NCBI GenBank assembly: GCA_944331805.1
Contig: CALVIS010000011.1
Span: 1 to 35,066, forward strand
From: an uncultured Bacilli bacterium
GTDB lineage: Bacteria; Bacillota_I; Bacilli_A; RF39; UBA660
Length of the DNA: 35,066 bases
Direction of reading: 5' to 3'
Within the stretch, counting starts at the first letter, position 1, and every line of letters starts with the position of its first letter. Below, piece after piece: positions 33,487-35,066 of this stretch. The notes beneath the pieces are model-generated. The model did not search any database. It was not told the origin of the DNA and saw nothing but the letters and a program-made list of their open reading frames with translations. Position numbers and translations under genes: made by a program.

Positions 33487-35007
33487 ATGGAGACAAATTC
33501 AACTAATAAACTTATTACAATTACAGAAAATAAAGGAATAAAATTTTTACGTGGTGATAAAGCTTTATTTAAAAAATATAGTTATTTTCAGGTCATTAAT
33601 GCTTATAAAAATCTTTTTGCTTATGATGAAGATACTATTGAAGAAATAAAAGATAATATTTCAAATAAGATTAAATTAGATTTTTATAGAAAATCCTTTC
33701 AAATAAAAAGTGATGTTTCAGATAGTGATTTATATGAAGCTATATGTGGTAGAATTTGTAAGAAATATGGACTGTGTGGTAAAACATTACAAGAAAAAGA
33801 AGAACAAATTAAAATTATTAAATATCATCATCATATTTATAATCCGGGAACATTATATACAGATTTTGTAAGGATGTATAAATTTGAACATGAATTAAGA
33901 ATTATGCTACTAAAATATACATTGATAGTTGAAGAAAGTATAAAAAATATTTTTATTTCTTATCTTAATGACATAAATGCAGAACCAAATTATTTAGTTA
34001 ATATGGATAACTATAACACAAATTCTTTAAAGTCAAAATCATTCGATACTATGAAGTTAATAATTGATAAATATGATAATCAGAAGTCTAAACCAATAAA
34101 AAGAAAAAGAGATCAACATTTAATCGTTCCATATTGGATTATTATTAATGAATTAGCTATGAATCAAACTTACTATGCAATTGCAAATTTGAATTCCAAT
34201 GATTCATATAAAATCTTTTTAAGATGCCTCAACTTTTTTACACAACTTAATTTATTAGAAGAAAATAGAGGAAAAACTCAAAAACAAATAAATTATGAAA
34301 AGAAAATGGTTAATAATTTCAAAACGTTATTGTGCTATTTAGGTGAATTTAGAAATATGCTAGCACATAATCAACCAATCTATTGTTATAATGTATCAGA
34401 GTATAGTATTAATGGTAATCCAAAATTTAAATACGAATTACCAAAGGCAAATCCTGAATACAAAGATAAAAATGGTAATAAAGTTCCTATAGAAAAACAA
34501 CAAACAAATATAATGGGATCATTAATGAATAGTTTAAAAGAATATTTTGGTAGTGATAATTTTAATTCGAATAATTCGACTAAATTAGATCTTTCAAAAA
34601 TAATATATATTTTATATAAAATGTTAAATCATATTGATAAAAATACTAAATTTTATTCGGAATTAGTGGGAATATATTCTAAATATAATATAGTCTTAAG
34701 TGAATCTATTATTGAAGTTGAAAACCCGAAGCAAATTAATGAACTTAAAAGTGCAATTGCAGAATTATCATCATATGATATGGAAATATCTAATCTTATA
34801 AAGAAAATTGAATCTAATAAATCTTATAAAACGGATTTAAAAGCTAAAGAAAAACAATTGAAACGATTAATACAACAAGTAAATTTTATATCTAAAAATA
34901 TTACTGTTAATGAGATTAAGTCTAAGTATAAACATTTCCCAGCAAGAAAACGATATACAGAATTTACGGGAATAAATACTAATTTTTTTATTAACGCTAT
35001 GTTGTAG
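33487..35007 (+). CDS. Abi family (Abi_2/AbiD/AbiF-like) protein with HEPN motif
   Basis: The 506-residue protein fits the Abi_2 family of phage abortive-infection proteins. An early FKKYSYFQVINAYKNLF resembles the family's Y..xGYYRL.xY start. FEHELRIMLLKYTLIVEESI matches its central helix, VPYWIIINELAMNQTYYAIA its P.W..xExxTxG segment, and GEFRNMLAHNQPIY carries Rx4H (Arg289, His294), the HEPN ribonuclease-type motif. The C-terminal 150 residues are an added helical region (ELKSAIAELSSYDMEISNLI), longer than the usual 300-350 residue members. AGGTGA lies 5-6 nt before the ATG. It is on the strand opposite its neighbours and carries its own promoter. RNase and defence roles are inferred from the family. 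Confidence 0.8.
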   Translation: METNSTNKLITITENKGIKFLRGDKALFKKYSYFQVINAYKNLFAYDEDTIEEIKDNISNKIKLDFYRKSFQIKSDVSDSDLYEAICGRICKKYGLCGKTLQEKEEQIKIIKYHHHIYNPGTLYTDFVRMYKFEHELRIMLLKYTLIVEESIKNIFISYLNDINAEPNYLVNMDNYNTNSLKSKSFDTMKLIIDKYDNQKSKPIKRKRDQHLIVPYWIIINELAMNQTYYAIANLNSNDSYKIFLRCLNFFTQLNLLEENRGKTQKQINYEKKMVNNFKTLLCYLGEFRNMLAHNQPIYCYNVSEYSINGNPKFKYELPKANPEYKDKNGNKVPIEKQQTNIMGSLMNSLKEYFGSDNFNSNNSTKLDLSKIIYILYKMLNHIDKNTKFYSELVGIYSKYNIVLSESIIEVENPKQINELKSAIAELSSYDMEISNLIKKIESNKSYKTDLKAKEKQLKRLIQQVNFISKNITVNEIKSKYKHFPARKRYTEFTGINTNFFINAML

Positions 35008-35066
35008 AATTTGAGGGATGATAGTGATAATCTTCATAGACATCATAGAAATCTAATATACTATGA
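34997..35066 (-). CDS. C-terminal end of a minus-strand reading frame (runs off the window)
   Basis: From the right edge the minus strand is open for 22 codons, HSILDFYDVYEDYHYHPSNS then TT, ending in TAG at 34997-34999. It overlaps the end of the convergent Abi-type gene by 11 nt. The fragment is too short to identify and could be non-coding. Confidence 0.3.
   Translation of the reverse strand, partial: HSILDFYDVYEDYHYHPSNSTT

Noticed and set aside
1-35066. tRNA, rRNA and CRISPR arrays
   Set aside because: I looked for cloverleaf-like GC-rich segments with TTCRA motifs and for regularly spaced repeats and found none; a tRNAscan run would be decisive.

Overview
The window comes from a low-GC (AT-rich throughout) Gram-positive-type bacterium of the Bacilli/Mollicutes neighbourhood, probably an uncultured relative of the wall-bearing lineages near Mollicutes. 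Reasons: Bacillus-like order secE-nusG-rplK-rplA-rplJ-rplL-(rsmC-like)-rpoB-rpoC, strong AGGAGG-type ribosome binding sites, an FtsEX/M23 cell-wall module, and an Asn in RpoB where most bacteria have the rifampicin-contact His. The code is standard: prfB is present with its TGA-dependent frameshift, Trp is TGG and TGA is used as a stop. No rRNA, tRNA or CRISPR was seen. Nearly everything is on the minus strand; only an insertion-sequence transposase and an Abi-type gene are on the plus strand.

Layout, left to right (minus-strand transcription runs right to left): pgk start with its own promoter (1-133); a decayed gene (202-432) and a DUF5071 gene (434-877); an operon of a 5'-nucleotidase-like gene, a small membrane protein and gap (936-2745); rpoC-rpoB (2848-10091) with a terminator; an rsmC-like methyltransferase; a four-gene accessory block (10869-14078: HExxH protein, zinc-ribbon membrane protein, frameshifted laccase-domain gene, membrane-anchored protein) wedged between rplL and the methyltransferase; rplL-rplJ with an L10 leader; rplA-rplK; nusG-secE; a complete 1608-bp IS with 24-bp inverted repeats and a 9-bp target duplication just upstream of the secE promoter; an unknown gene; uvrB; an unrecognised four-gene operon (22013-25747); csaA; ftsE-ftsX-M23 hydrolase; two tandem YitT genes; prfB with programmed frameshift; an unknown gene with a gene remnant; a divergent Abi/HEPN gene; and the end of another minus-strand reading frame.

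The most striking structure is 25747-25960. A short ORF with a strong ribosome binding site carries a run of nine G (very unusual here), and its stop codon is the last three bases of the 5' arm of a strong intrinsic terminator. Directly after that terminator lies the ribosome binding site of the four-gene operon. Translation in the nine-G frame would carry a ribosome onto the terminator arm; any one-base change of the tract stops it about 45 nt earlier. This would be a phase-variable attenuator. The operon it would control encodes long coiled-coil proteins, one with a RelE/ParE-like C-terminus, next to a small helix-turn-helix protein.

Other regulatory features: promoters whose -35 box lies in the last codons or stop codon of the gene upstream (rpoB, rsmC-like, rplJ), hairpins at or just after predicted transcription starts (secE, rplK, rsmC-like), a candidate L1 autoregulatory site before rplA, and an anti-readthrough hairpin over the transposase ribosome binding site.
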